Source of the DNA: Anaerolineales bacterium
GTDB taxonomy: Bacteria > Chloroflexota > Anaerolineae > Anaerolineales > Villigracilaceae
Direction of reading: 5' to 3'
Assembly: GCA_016934715.1 (NCBI GenBank)
Contig: JAFGSI010000039.1
Span: 1-64,000, forward strand
DNA: 64,000 bases
How positions within the stretch are numbered: the stretch's first letter is position 1; each line of letters starts with the position of its first letter. Position numbers and translations under genes: made by a program. The notes below the pieces were generated by a model. That model was given only the letters and a program-made list of their open reading frames with translations, was not told the DNA's origin and made no database searches. Shown in pieces: positions 1 through 7,997 of the stretch.

Positions 1-21
1 CGAAAGCGGTATATTCTCCAT
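1..21 (-). CDS. 5' end of a protein running off the left edge
   Basis: Only the first seven codons (MENIPLS) are inside the window. The start is chosen because a strong GGAGG ribosome-binding site lies seven bases upstream of the ATG at position 21. A TTGACA box (85-90) and a palindrome (47-69) lie further upstream, as expected for a regulated promoter. No function can be given from seven residues. Confidence 0.45.
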
Positions 22-46
22 GGCTCTGCCTCCTGGGTAAGGTTTG

Positions 47-90
47 TGTGGTAACAAATTATTACCACAGTTGGCAGAGCTTTTTGTCAA
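47..90 (-). promoter_or_regulatory. Promoter with overlapping 23-bp palindromic operator
   Basis: A TTGACA hexamer reads on the minus strand at 90-85. About 17 bases further on is TGGTAATAAT, a poor -10 region. That region is covered by the perfect palindrome TGTGGTAA-N7-TTACCACA (47-69). A palindrome over the -10 of the leftward gene is the typical place for a repressor site; the TGTGGT...ACCACA form resembles operators of GntR or LacI-type regulators (inference). The outer 8-bp repeat GCTCTGCC/GGCAGAGC (23-30, 73-80) brackets it. Confidence 0.45.
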
Positions 91-135
91 TCGCTATACT
101 TGTGGGTAATCACCGACAAGATTTGCGCCTTATAT

Positions 136-181
136 CCCCACCGCTAAAGCGTGGGGCTTGACGGCGCTTTTTGGTAAAATA
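136..181 (+). repeat. Hairpin plus CGGCGCTTTTTGG motif, copy 1 (also promoter-like)
   Basis: A hairpin with stem CCCCAC/GTGGGG (136-141, 151-156) is followed by CGGCGCTTTTTGG and then TAAAATA (162-181). The same architecture, with an almost identical 20-base tail, occurs on the minus strand at 52264-52309. Here it sits just upstream of the CNNM/CorC gene. TGGTAAAAT (172-180) reads as an extended -10, which would start RNA about 36 bases before the ATG. The CCCCAC-GTGGGG hairpin recalls IS200/IS605 ends, but no transposase is present. Confidence 0.5.
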
Positions 182-222
182 GATGTACTGGCAGGCTGCG
201 TTCGTCTGCGGAAAAGAGAACC

Positions 223-1533
223 ATGGCTGAAATTTGGACGGAAATAATCGTAATCCTGCTCCTGGTCCTTTTCAATGCAATCCTTTCCATGTCGGAGGCC
301 GCAATGCTGTCGGTGCGCAAGGCCCGCCTGCAGCAGCGGATCAACGATGGCGACCGCCGGGCGGCCCTGGCTCTCAAGCTGGCTGAGGACCCCAACAATT
401 TCCTCTCCACCATTCAGATCGGGATCACCCTGACCGATGTCCTGACCGGCGCCATCGGTGGAGCCACGGTGGCAAGGGTCTTAAGCGAAGCCCTGGCCAG
501 GGTTCCGGCCCTGGCTCCGTTCGCCAATACGATCGGCCTGGCGGTGGTTGTGCTGAGCATTTCGTATCTCTCCATTGTCGTTGGGGAGCTCGTGCCCAAG
601 CGGCTGGGAATGCAGAACTCGGACAGTGTCGCCACCAGTATTTCTGGAACGATGTGGTTGGTGGCCAGGATTTTCAAGCCGTTTGTCTGGTTTCTGGGAA
701 AGTCGACCGGCATCGTCCTGCGCCTCATGGGGATCAAGGAGGCCGAGGATATTCCCGTCTCCGAGGAAGAACTGCTGGTCCAGCTGGATCAGGGACGGCA
801 GGCCGGGATCTTCGAGGCAGCTGAGCGCGACATGGTCAAGGGGGTCTTCTCACTTTCCGATCAGCGGGTCAACGCTCTGATGACCCCGCGCAATGAGATC
901 GTCTGGCTGGACGTGAACGATTCTGCCGGTGAGACGCGCCGCAAGATCGCCGAGAGCCCCTATTCACGCTTTCCGGTGGCCTGCGGCAGCCTGGACGACA
1001 TCGTCGGCGTGGTCAAGGCCAAGAGCGTGCTCCTGGGTGATATGCAGAACGGGGAAGATCTGCGCCAGCTGGCCAGACCGGCCCTGTATATTCCTGAGAT
1101 GGCTTTCGGGTCACGAGCACTGGAGATGTTCCGCGAGAGCCAGCGCGAGCTGATGCTGGTGGTCGATGAGTTCGGCGTCGTCCAGGGCCTGATCACCCTG
1201 GCCGATATCCTGGAAGAGATCGTCGGTGAATTCGAGGGCGCGCCGCAGGCCACCCAACGCCAGGACGGTTCATGGTTGCTGGACGGCATGCTGCCCAACG
1301 ATGAGTTCAAGGATATCTTCAACATCCGCCACCTGCCAGCCGAAGAGGAATATGAGACCCTGGGCGGATTCATGATGGCCCATTTCGGGCGTATTCCGCA
1401 GGCCGCGGACCATTTCGAGTGGGGGGGGATGCGTTTCGAGGTCATGGACATGGATATCAACCGCGTTGACAAAGTGCTGGTGACGATCCTGCCAGTGCGC
1501 TCTGACAAGAATCCCGAGAAGCAAGATGGATGA
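223..1533 (+). CDS. CNNM/CorC-family (HlyC/CorC) membrane protein
   Basis: The 436-residue protein has the full family layout. An N-terminal DUF21/CNNM membrane domain with several hydrophobic segments covers about residues 1-190, including the conserved GELVPKRL loop. A CBS-domain pair follows at about 205-330 (it contains LMTPRNEIVWL and VVDEFGVVQGLITLADILEEIVGE). The C-terminal CorC/HlyC domain is at about 345-425. Members are linked to magnesium or cobalt homeostasis; the older haemolysin name is misleading. The start at 223 has a weak purine-rich ribosome-binding site (AAAAGAGAA). The stop overlaps the next start, so the two genes are probably co-transcribed. Confidence 0.9.
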   Translation: MAEIWTEIIVILLLVLFNAILSMSEAAMLSVRKARLQQRINDGDRRAALALKLAEDPNNFLSTIQIGITLTDVLTGAIGGATVARVLSEALARVPALAPFANTIGLAVVVLSISYLSIVVGELVPKRLGMQNSDSVATSISGTMWLVARIFKPFVWFLGKSTGIVLRLMGIKEAEDIPVSEEELLVQLDQGRQAGIFEAAERDMVKGVFSLSDQRVNALMTPRNEIVWLDVNDSAGETRRKIAESPYSRFPVACGSLDDIVGVVKAKSVLLGDMQNGEDLRQLARPALYIPEMAFGSRALEMFRESQRELMLVVDEFGVVQGLITLADILEEIVGEFEGAPQATQRQDGSWLLDGMLPNDEFKDIFNIRHLPAEEEYETLGGFMMAHFGRIPQAADHFEWGGMRFEVMDMDINRVDKVLVTILPVRSDKNPEKQDG

Positions 1534-3142
1534 TTTTTCTTTTGCCTCCCGACGATCCCCGGCCATGGGGCGGGGCGGCATGGTCGCCTGTTCCCAACCC
1601 TTGGCGGCCGCCGCTGGTCTGGAACTCCTGTCGCGAGGCGGCAATGCCGCTGACGCGGCGGTAGCTGTTGCCGCGACCCTCAACCTGACCGAACCGACCT
1701 CGACCGGCATCGGCGGGGATATGTTCGCCCTTTATTATGACGCCGCCACCGGTCAGGTGAGCGCCCTGAACGGCTCCGGGCGGGCCCCGGCCGGGCTGAC
1801 CCTGGAACGACTGCAGGCCGAAGGTGTGACAGCGCTCCCACCTTTCCACCCGTATACGATCACCGTCCCGGGAGCCTGTGCCGGTTGGTGCGACCTGGTT
1901 GAACGTCACGGGACCCTTGCATTACCAACCATCCTGGCCCCGGCCATCCGCCTGGCGGAGGCGGGCTTCCCGGTCGCCCCGGTGACGGCCTATTTCTGGG
2001 GCCGGGCTGCCGAGCGGCAGTTGAAGGAGGCCCTCAACGGAGGCGAGCTGACCATCGCCGGGCGCGCGCCGCGCCCGGGCGAGATCTTCCGCAACCCGGG
2101 TCTGGCGCGCACGCTCCAGAAGGTCGCCCAGGGCGGCAAGCAGGCTTTTTACGAGGGGGAGATCGCCGGGGCGATCGCTGCTACCATCCGGCAGGCGGGC
2201 GGCTGTTTGTGCGAGGCTGACCTGGCAGCGCACGTTTCCACCTGGGATGCGCCGATCAGCACGACGTACGCCGGTCTGCGGCTGTGGGAATGCCCGCCCA
2301 ACGGGCAGGGCATCACTGCATTGATCGCTCTCAACCTGCTCGAAGGTTTCGACCTGCCGTCCGATCCGCTCCATCCCGACCGGCTGCACCTTGAAATCGA
2401 GGCACTGCGCGTGGCCTTTGCGGATGCGCGCTGGTATGTGGCTGATCCCTCCGCGGTTCAGGTCCCGGTCGAAGAGCTTCTCTCCAAGGCCTATGCCGCA
2501 CGACGGCGGACATTGATCGATCCCAAACGAGCGACCCTCGACCAGCAGCGCGGCACACCGGTGGCTGGCTCGGATACGGTTTACTTCTGTGTCGTCGATC
2601 AGGGGGGCAATGCCTGCTCCTTTATCAACAGCAACTATATGGGCTTCGGAACCGGCATCGTGCCGAAGGGCTGGGGCTTTACGCTCCAAAATCGGGGGCA
2701 CAACTTCACCCTGGAGGCCGGGCATCCCAATGCCCTGGCGCCGGGCAAGCGGCCGTATCACACCATCGTCCCGGCCATGATCACGCGTGAAGACGGCTCC
2801 CTCTATGGGCCGATGGGAGTGATGGGCGGCTTCATGCAGCCCCAGGGACATTTGCAGGTCGTCCTGACCCTGGCGCAGGGGCTTGATCCCCAGGCGGCCC
2901 TCGACCTGCCGCGCTTCTGCATCACCGACGGAACCTCGGGTGGGGTCGTCGGGCTGGAGGAAGGAATCCCGGCCGAGACGATGGCGGACCTGATCGCTCG
3001 CGGGCATGCGGTCCAGAACGTCACGGGCTGGGGGCGGGCTCTGTTCGGGCGTGGGCAGATCATCGTTCGCGACCCGCAAACCGGGGTTCTCACCGGCGGC
3101 TCAGACCCGCGTGCCGATGGCGTTGCCATGCCATTGTGCTAG
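1526..3142 (+). CDS. ggt: Gamma-glutamyltransferase family protein (YwrD type)
   Basis: This 538-residue Ntn-hydrolase precursor covers both subunits of the family. Expected motifs are present: GGNAADAAVA near the N terminus, STGIGGDMF, PPNGQG, and LAPGKRPYHTIVPA in the small subunit. The autocleavage nucleophile is most likely Thr351 in GSDTVYF. The residue corresponding to the second position after the nucleophile differs from E. coli Ggt (TTHYS there, TVYFC here), as in YwrD-like proteins. The family hydrolyses or transfers gamma-glutamyl groups, or acts as a related acylase. No signal peptide is visible, so a cytoplasmic location is likely. It overlaps the upstream gene by 8 bases. Confidence 0.9.
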   Translation: MDDFSFASRRSPAMGRGGMVACSQPLAAAAGLELLSRGGNAADAAVAVAATLNLTEPTSTGIGGDMFALYYDAATGQVSALNGSGRAPAGLTLERLQAEGVTALPPFHPYTITVPGACAGWCDLVERHGTLALPTILAPAIRLAEAGFPVAPVTAYFWGRAAERQLKEALNGGELTIAGRAPRPGEIFRNPGLARTLQKVAQGGKQAFYEGEIAGAIAATIRQAGGCLCEADLAAHVSTWDAPISTTYAGLRLWECPPNGQGITALIALNLLEGFDLPSDPLHPDRLHLEIEALRVAFADARWYVADPSAVQVPVEELLSKAYAARRRTLIDPKRATLDQQRGTPVAGSDTVYFCVVDQGGNACSFINSNYMGFGTGIVPKGWGFTLQNRGHNFTLEAGHPNALAPGKRPYHTIVPAMITREDGSLYGPMGVMGGFMQPQGHLQVVLTLAQGLDPQAALDLPRFCITDGTSGGVVGLEEGIPAETMADLIARGHAVQNVTGWGRALFGRGQIIVRDPQTGVLTGGSDPRADGVAMPLC

Positions 3143-3257
3143 GTGGCTGACCTGCGGGCAGATTGGTTGATGGCCGATGATGCTTCTGGTGGCGGAATCA
3201 AGATGCTCATTTCCCGGTAAAGGGTTACTGCTTTAAGGGGAAGAATAAGGAAAGGTG

Positions 3258-3710
3258 ATGTTTCGGATCAACCGTCAGACCGACTATGCCATCCGTGTCC
3301 TGCTCGCCCTGGCCAAACAGCCGGCGGGGGCGCGGCTAGCCACGTCTGCCATCGGGGAGGAGATGCTGATCCCGCGGGCTTTCCTCAACCGCATCGTCGC
3401 CCAACTGGCAAATACCGGCCTGCTCAAGACCTTCGCCGGTCGGGACGGTGGTTTGCAGCTGGATCGCCCAGCGGAGGAGCTCAATCTGCGGCAGGTGATC
3501 GAGGCGATGGAAGGAGCGATCCTGCTGTCGGAGTGCATGACCGGGGATAGCGCCTGTCCCTTCGAGCAGAACTGCCCGGTGCGGGGGCGCTGGGGGCGTC
3601 TGCAGGGGATCATCCTGGCGGAACTCGAGCATACCAATTTTGCCATCCTGGTGGACGAGGTCCGCCAGGGCGTGCTTAACCCGGCGAGCGTCCTGCCGGT
3701 CAGTCCATAA
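3258..3710 (+). CDS. Rrf2-family transcriptional regulator, probably Fe-S
   Basis: The 150-residue protein starts with the Rrf2 winged-helix signature (FRINRQTDYAIRVLLALA) and includes the GRDGGLQL wing. Three cysteines lie in ECMTGDSACPFEQNCPVRG (C-x6-C-x5-C), where IscR and NsrR bind an Fe-S cluster. The ATG at 3258 is preferred over the adjacent GTG at 3255 because AAGGA ends six bases upstream. It lies 21 bases before cydA, so it probably controls the bd oxidase in response to redox, oxygen, nitric oxide or Fe-S status (inference). Confidence 0.88.
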   Translation: MFRINRQTDYAIRVLLALAKQPAGARLATSAIGEEMLIPRAFLNRIVAQLANTGLLKTFAGRDGGLQLDRPAEELNLRQVIEAMEGAILLSECMTGDSACPFEQNCPVRGRWGRLQGIILAELEHTNFAILVDEVRQGVLNPASVLPVSP

Positions 3711-3731
3711 TCATCGAGAGGAGGATTTCGT

Positions 3732-5120
3732 ATGGATCCTGTCCTGTTGGCGAGGTTGCAGTTTGCTTCAACCACCATCTACCACTTCTTCTTCGTTCCG
3801 CTGACCCTCGGCCTGGTCTGGGTGGTGGCGGGACTGCACACGATGTACTACCGCACCGGCGACGAGAAGTGGAAGCGTATGACCAAGTTCTGGGGGAAGT
3901 TGTTCCTGATCAACTTTGCCATGGGTGTGGTCACCGGCATCGTGCAGGAGTTCCAGTTCGGCATGAACTGGTCGGAGTATTCCCGCTATGTCGGCGACAT
4001 CTTCGGCGCGCCGCTGGCGATCGAAGCCCTGCTGGCCTTCTTCATGGAATCGACCTTCCTGGGCATCTGGATCTTCGGCTGGGACCGGGTTCCCAGGGGC
4101 CTGCACCTGGCCTCGATCTGGCTGGTGGTGATCGGCTCGAACCTGTCGGCGCTGTGGATCCTGATCGCCAACTCATTCATGCAGAACCCGGTGGGCTACG
4201 ACCCGGCCAGCGTGGAGGCCGGGCGGCTGGTGTTGAATAACTTCGCCGAGCTGATCTTCAATCGTAAGGCCTGGCTGGCCTTCCCGCATACCATTCTGGC
4301 CGGCCTGACCACAGCCGCCTTCTTCATGTTCGGGATCAGCGCATACCACCTGGCCCGCAAGCAGAACGTGGAGATCTTCAAGAAGTCCTTTCAGATCGCT
4401 GCCGTGCTGGGATTGGTCGCCGTGACCCTGACCGGGCTGGTCGGCCACTCGCAGGGGGTCGAGGTGATGGAGTCCCAGCCGATGAAGATGGCCTCCATCG
4501 AAGCCATCTGGGAGAACGATCCGGATGAGCCGGGTTCGCCGTTCTCACTCATCACCATCGGTGACCTGACCGGTCGCCAGGAAGTCTGGTCGTGGCGGGT
4601 GCCGCGCCTGCTCAGCCTGATCTCGTGCAACAACCTGGATTGCGAGGTTCCGGGTGTCAACCAGATCCAGGCGGAGTACGAGGCCACATATGGGCCCGGA
4701 AATTATATTCCGCTGATGGTTTTCACCTACTGGGGCTTCCGCTTCATGTTCTTCTCCTCGCTGATCATGGTCGGGCTGGGCGGCCTGGGGGTCCTGGCGG
4801 TGATGCGCAACCGGGTCGAGAAGATGAAATTCCTCACGTGGTTCCCGCTGGCGATCGTGCTGCCGTACTTTGCCAATACTGGCGGTTGGATCGTGACCGA
4901 GATGGGCCGGCAGCCCTGGATCGTCCAGGGCTTGCTTCAGACACAGGAGGCCGTGTCGCCAAACGTCTCGGCCGGGATGGTGCTCTTCAGTCTGATCGGC
5001 TTTGTGGCCATCTATGCTGCCCTGATGGTGGCGGATGTCTACCTGCTGACCCGCTTTGCCAAGGCCGGGCCGGATGCCACCGACAGGGGCGTCATTGGCG
5101 AAGGCTTGGAGAAGGAATAG
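3732..5120 (+). CDS. cydA: Cytochrome bd oxidase subunit I
   Basis: The 462-residue multi-spanning membrane protein matches CydA. The N-terminal haem ligand His18 lies in STTIYHFFFVPLTLG, and the family motif GRQPW is at the start of the late helix. The length indicates the short Q-loop (S-type) subfamily. With CydB it forms a quinol:O2 oxidoreductase of high oxygen affinity that does not pump protons, often used for oxygen scavenging in anaerobes. A GAGGAGG ribosome-binding site precedes the ATG, and cydB follows 11 bases after the stop. Confidence 0.96.
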   Translation: MDPVLLARLQFASTTIYHFFFVPLTLGLVWVVAGLHTMYYRTGDEKWKRMTKFWGKLFLINFAMGVVTGIVQEFQFGMNWSEYSRYVGDIFGAPLAIEALLAFFMESTFLGIWIFGWDRVPRGLHLASIWLVVIGSNLSALWILIANSFMQNPVGYDPASVEAGRLVLNNFAELIFNRKAWLAFPHTILAGLTTAAFFMFGISAYHLARKQNVEIFKKSFQIAAVLGLVAVTLTGLVGHSQGVEVMESQPMKMASIEAIWENDPDEPGSPFSLITIGDLTGRQEVWSWRVPRLLSLISCNNLDCEVPGVNQIQAEYEATYGPGNYIPLMVFTYWGFRFMFFSSLIMVGLGGLGVLAVMRNRVEKMKFLTWFPLAIVLPYFANTGGWIVTEMGRQPWIVQGLLQTQEAVSPNVSAGMVLFSLIGFVAIYAALMVADVYLLTRFAKAGPDATDRGVIGEGLEKE

Positions 5121-5131
5121 AGGAGGCTGCT

Positions 5132-6151
5132 ATGTTTGACCTGAATACCCTCTGGTTCATCCTGATCGCCGTTCTGTGGACAGGTTTTTACTTCCTGGAA
5201 GGCTTCGATTTCGGCGTGGGGATGCTGCTCCCGTTCCTCGGAAAAAAGGACGAAGAGCGCCGGGCCATGATCAATACCATCGGCCCGCACTGGGACGGCA
5301 ACGAGGTCTGGCTGCTGACCGCCGGTGGGGCGACCTTCGCGGCCTTCCCGCACTGGTATGCGACCCTGTTCAGCGGTTTCTACCTGGCTCTCTTCCTGCT
5401 GCTCTTTGGCCTGATCGTGCGCGGGGTGGCCTTCGAGTTCCGCTCCAAGGATGCCAATCCGAAATGGCGCCATTTCTGGGACTGGGCGATCTTTTTTGGC
5501 TCGTTCCTGCCGTCCCTCCTGCTGGGGGTGGCCTTTGCCAACCTGGCGCGCGGCGTACCGATCGATGGCAACATGATGTTCACCGGCAACCTGCTGACCC
5601 TGCTCAACCCTTACGGGCTGCTGGGCGGCCTGGCGACGGTGGCAGTCTTCCTGCTGCATGGGGCCGTCTTCCTGAGTCTGAAGGTCGATGGCCTGATCAG
5701 GGAACGCGCCGTGGTCCTGGCGAAAAGGCTCTGGCTGCCGGCGGTGATCGTGCTGAGCGTGCTGGCTGTGGCGACCTTTTTCTACACCGACTTCGTTGAG
5801 CATCTGGGCATCAACCCGGGGGCCATCCCACTTGGAGCGCTGGTCGCCATCCTGCTGGCAGGCTGGTTCGTGAACCGCAGGCAATTAGGCTGGGCCTTTC
5901 TCTTGACCGGCCTGAATATTGTCCTGACCCAGGTGACCTTTTTCCTGCTGCTCTTCCCACGCGTGATGATTTCGTCCACCGACCGGGCCTTCCATTTGAC
6001 GATCTACAATGCCGCCTCCTCGCCGTACACGCTCAAGGTGATGACCATCGTGGCGCTGATCTTCGTCCCGGTCGTGCTGGCCTACCAGGGGTACACCTAC
6101 TGGGTCTTCCGCAGGCGGGTGACGACAGACAAGAAGGAGCTGGTTTATTAG
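5132..6151 (+). CDS. cydB: Cytochrome bd oxidase subunit II
   Basis: The ATG at 5132 follows AGAGGAGG at good spacing. It gives a 339-residue protein with eight or nine membrane helices, starting MFDLNTLWFILIAVLW. Family signatures are visible: GFDFGVG, the GPHWDGNEVWL segment and the closing YQGYTYWVF region. CydB pairs with CydA and completes the oxidase. The same frame is open upstream into cydA, but that part is not CydB-like. Confidence 0.95.
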   Translation: MFDLNTLWFILIAVLWTGFYFLEGFDFGVGMLLPFLGKKDEERRAMINTIGPHWDGNEVWLLTAGGATFAAFPHWYATLFSGFYLALFLLLFGLIVRGVAFEFRSKDANPKWRHFWDWAIFFGSFLPSLLLGVAFANLARGVPIDGNMMFTGNLLTLLNPYGLLGGLATVAVFLLHGAVFLSLKVDGLIRERAVVLAKRLWLPAVIVLSVLAVATFFYTDFVEHLGINPGAIPLGALVAILLAGWFVNRRQLGWAFLLTGLNIVLTQVTFFLLLFPRVMISSTDRAFHLTIYNAASSPYTLKVMTIVALIFVPVVLAYQGYTYWVFRRRVTTDKKELVY

Positions 6152-6204
6152 TTCCGGCTTCCCGAATGCCGGTTACCCGGTCGCGGACCCGGGGTGATGT
6201 GGCT

Positions 6205-6245
6205 GAGCACCTCCTGTGAGAATGGATACCAGGAGGTGCTCTTTC
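6205..6245 (+). terminator. Hairpin terminator after cydB
   Basis: A perfect 12-bp stem, GAGCACCTCCTG/CAGGAGGTGCTC (6205-6216, 6230-6241), encloses a 13-base loop and is followed by TTTCTC. The stem is strong but the U-tract is weak. It lies 54 bases after the cydB stop. The rest of the 226-base gap up to 6377 holds no recognisable gene. Confidence 0.6.
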
Positions 6246-6377
6246 TCAACTGACCAAGACCGTGGTTCTTGCCGCAGTTCTCAGCCAGGTCTTCCGGGAT
6301 GGAGGTGTTCACAAGAATCCGACCCTGGCGAAGAGATTTGTGATAGGATTCAGCCATTCCACTTAAGGAGAATCCTT

Positions 6378-7922
6378 ATGGGCTGCTGGATTGCAGTCAA
6401 GAGATGGCTGAAGGGCGACACAGCCCTGTTGATCGGGTTGGCAATGATCGCTCTGCTCTTCCATCTGGTCTTCAGCAGTGGTTACGGTTATTTCCGCGAC
6501 GAATTTTACTACCTGGCCGCCAGTCATCGCCTGGACTTCGGCTATTTGGAATATCCGGCCGGGATTGCCCTGATCACCGCCCTGACGCGAGTCGTCCTGG
6601 GCGAGTCGCTCCTGGCACTGCGCTTCCTTCCGGCTGTGACCGGCTCGGCGATCGTCTTGCTGGCCGGATTGATGGCGCGCGAACTGGGCGGCAAGCGCTT
6701 CGCCCAGGGACTGGCTGCCCTGGCGGTCCTGGCAGCCCCGGTCTTCCGAGGCACCGCCTCGCTCCTGACCATGGATGTCTTCGACCAGCTGTGCTGGGTG
6801 CTGTGCGCCACCCTGCTGATTCGCATTTTGAGGCGCGACGAGCGCAAGACCTGGTTGTGGTTTGGGCTGGCGGCGGGACTGGGCCTGGAGATCAAGGTCA
6901 CCATCCTGTATTTCGGGCTGGGGATGGTCGCCGGCCTGCTGGTCACGCCGGCGCGCACGCATTTCAAATCCAGATGGTTCTGGCTTGGTGGTGGGATCGC
7001 CCTTTTGCTGGCCTCACCCTACGTGGCCTGGCAGGTCCTGCACAACTTCCCGACCCTGGAATTCTGGCGCGAGTATGCCGCCGGTAAGACCTACCCGGTG
7101 ACGCCGCTGGAATTCCTCTTCCAGCAGATCATCACACTCGGGCTGGGATCCCTCCCACTGTGGCTCGCCGGGCTGTACCACACCCTGGTCGACCGGGATG
7201 GGCGGGCGTTGCGTCCGCTGGGAGTCGTCTTTCTGCTCCTGTTCTTCATATTTATGTTCCAGCAGGCCAAGTTCTACTTCCTGGCGGCGGCTTACCCGAT
7301 GCTGTTCGCCGCCGGGGCTTTGTGGTTCGAACGCCTGGCCTGGCGCAGGCCGCGCTGGTACTGGACGCGTGCCACCCTGGTCTACACCCTGATCATCGGC
7401 GGGCTCCTCTCCGCGCCTCTCGCGCTCCCCATCCTGCCGGTCGAGGCTTTCATCGACTACAATGCCTTCCTCGGCGGGGCCGGCGACATCCGTTCGGAGA
7501 GGCTCGCGACCGCCCAACTGCCGCAGAACTTCGCCGATCGCTTCGGCTGGAGCGAAAAGGCGGAGGCCGTGTGGGCGGCCTACGCGCACCTCTCGCCCGA
7601 AGACCAGGCCCGGGCCTGTATATTCACGGGCAACTATGGCCAGGCCGGGGCGCTCGAGTTCTTCGGCCCGGACCTGCCGCCGGTGATCAGCGGGCACAAC
7701 AACTACTACCTGTGGGGTCCTGGTGATTGCAGCGGCGAGGTGATCCTGACCATCGGCATCCCGGTCGAGGACCTGACCCCGGTCTTCGCCACGGTCGAGC
7801 CAGCCGGCGTGGCGGAGTGCGATTACTGCATGCCCTACGAGGACGATCTGACTATTTACCTGTGCCGCGACCTGGCGGTCCCGTTGGACCAGGCCTGGCC
7901 GATGGTGAAGCACTATGATTAG
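6378..7922 (+). CDS. GT39/ArnT-like membrane glycosyltransferase
   Basis: The ATG at 6378 follows AAGGAG, giving 514 residues. The first extracytoplasmic loop carries the family acidic motif in YFRDEFYYLAASHRLDFGY. About ten hydrophobic segments follow (roughly residues 15-370), and a soluble C-terminal domain ends the protein. This is the plan of the PMT_2/ArnT superfamily, which transfers a sugar from a polyprenyl phosphate to protein or lipid outside the membrane. Donor and acceptor cannot be read from the sequence. The C-terminal domain has several cysteines (GDCSGE, ECDYCMPYEDD). Confidence 0.82.
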   Translation: MGCWIAVKRWLKGDTALLIGLAMIALLFHLVFSSGYGYFRDEFYYLAASHRLDFGYLEYPAGIALITALTRVVLGESLLALRFLPAVTGSAIVLLAGLMARELGGKRFAQGLAALAVLAAPVFRGTASLLTMDVFDQLCWVLCATLLIRILRRDERKTWLWFGLAAGLGLEIKVTILYFGLGMVAGLLVTPARTHFKSRWFWLGGGIALLLASPYVAWQVLHNFPTLEFWREYAAGKTYPVTPLEFLFQQIITLGLGSLPLWLAGLYHTLVDRDGRALRPLGVVFLLLFFIFMFQQAKFYFLAAAYPMLFAAGALWFERLAWRRPRWYWTRATLVYTLIIGGLLSAPLALPILPVEAFIDYNAFLGGAGDIRSERLATAQLPQNFADRFGWSEKAEAVWAAYAHLSPEDQARACIFTGNYGQAGALEFFGPDLPPVISGHNNYYLWGPGDCSGEVILTIGIPVEDLTPVFATVEPAGVAECDYCMPYEDDLTIYLCRDLAVPLDQAWPMVKHYD

Positions 7923-7997
7923 CATGGCGGATGATATGCCCGCTGCGGCCATCACAACGCGACCCTCAATCCATCCATATATTCCTCAGGAGTGCCC

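Noticed and set aside
23-85. GCTCTGCC/GGCAGAGC hairpin followed by TTTTT as a plus-strand terminator
   Set aside because: The only thing upstream on the plus strand is the antisense of the leftward gene, so there is no transcript to stop. The repeat is better explained as part of a promoter/operator.
136-156. IS200/IS605 transposon end
   Set aside because: The CCCCAC-GTGGGG hairpin resembles such ends, but no tnpA or tnpB, second end or target site is in the window. It is listed as a repeat only.
6148-6357. 69-residue minus-strand frame between cydB and the GT39 gene
   Set aside because: A segment (VNTSIPEDLAENCGKNHG) vaguely recalls four-helix-bundle proteins, but it overlaps the terminator, has no ribosome-binding site and shows no full domain.
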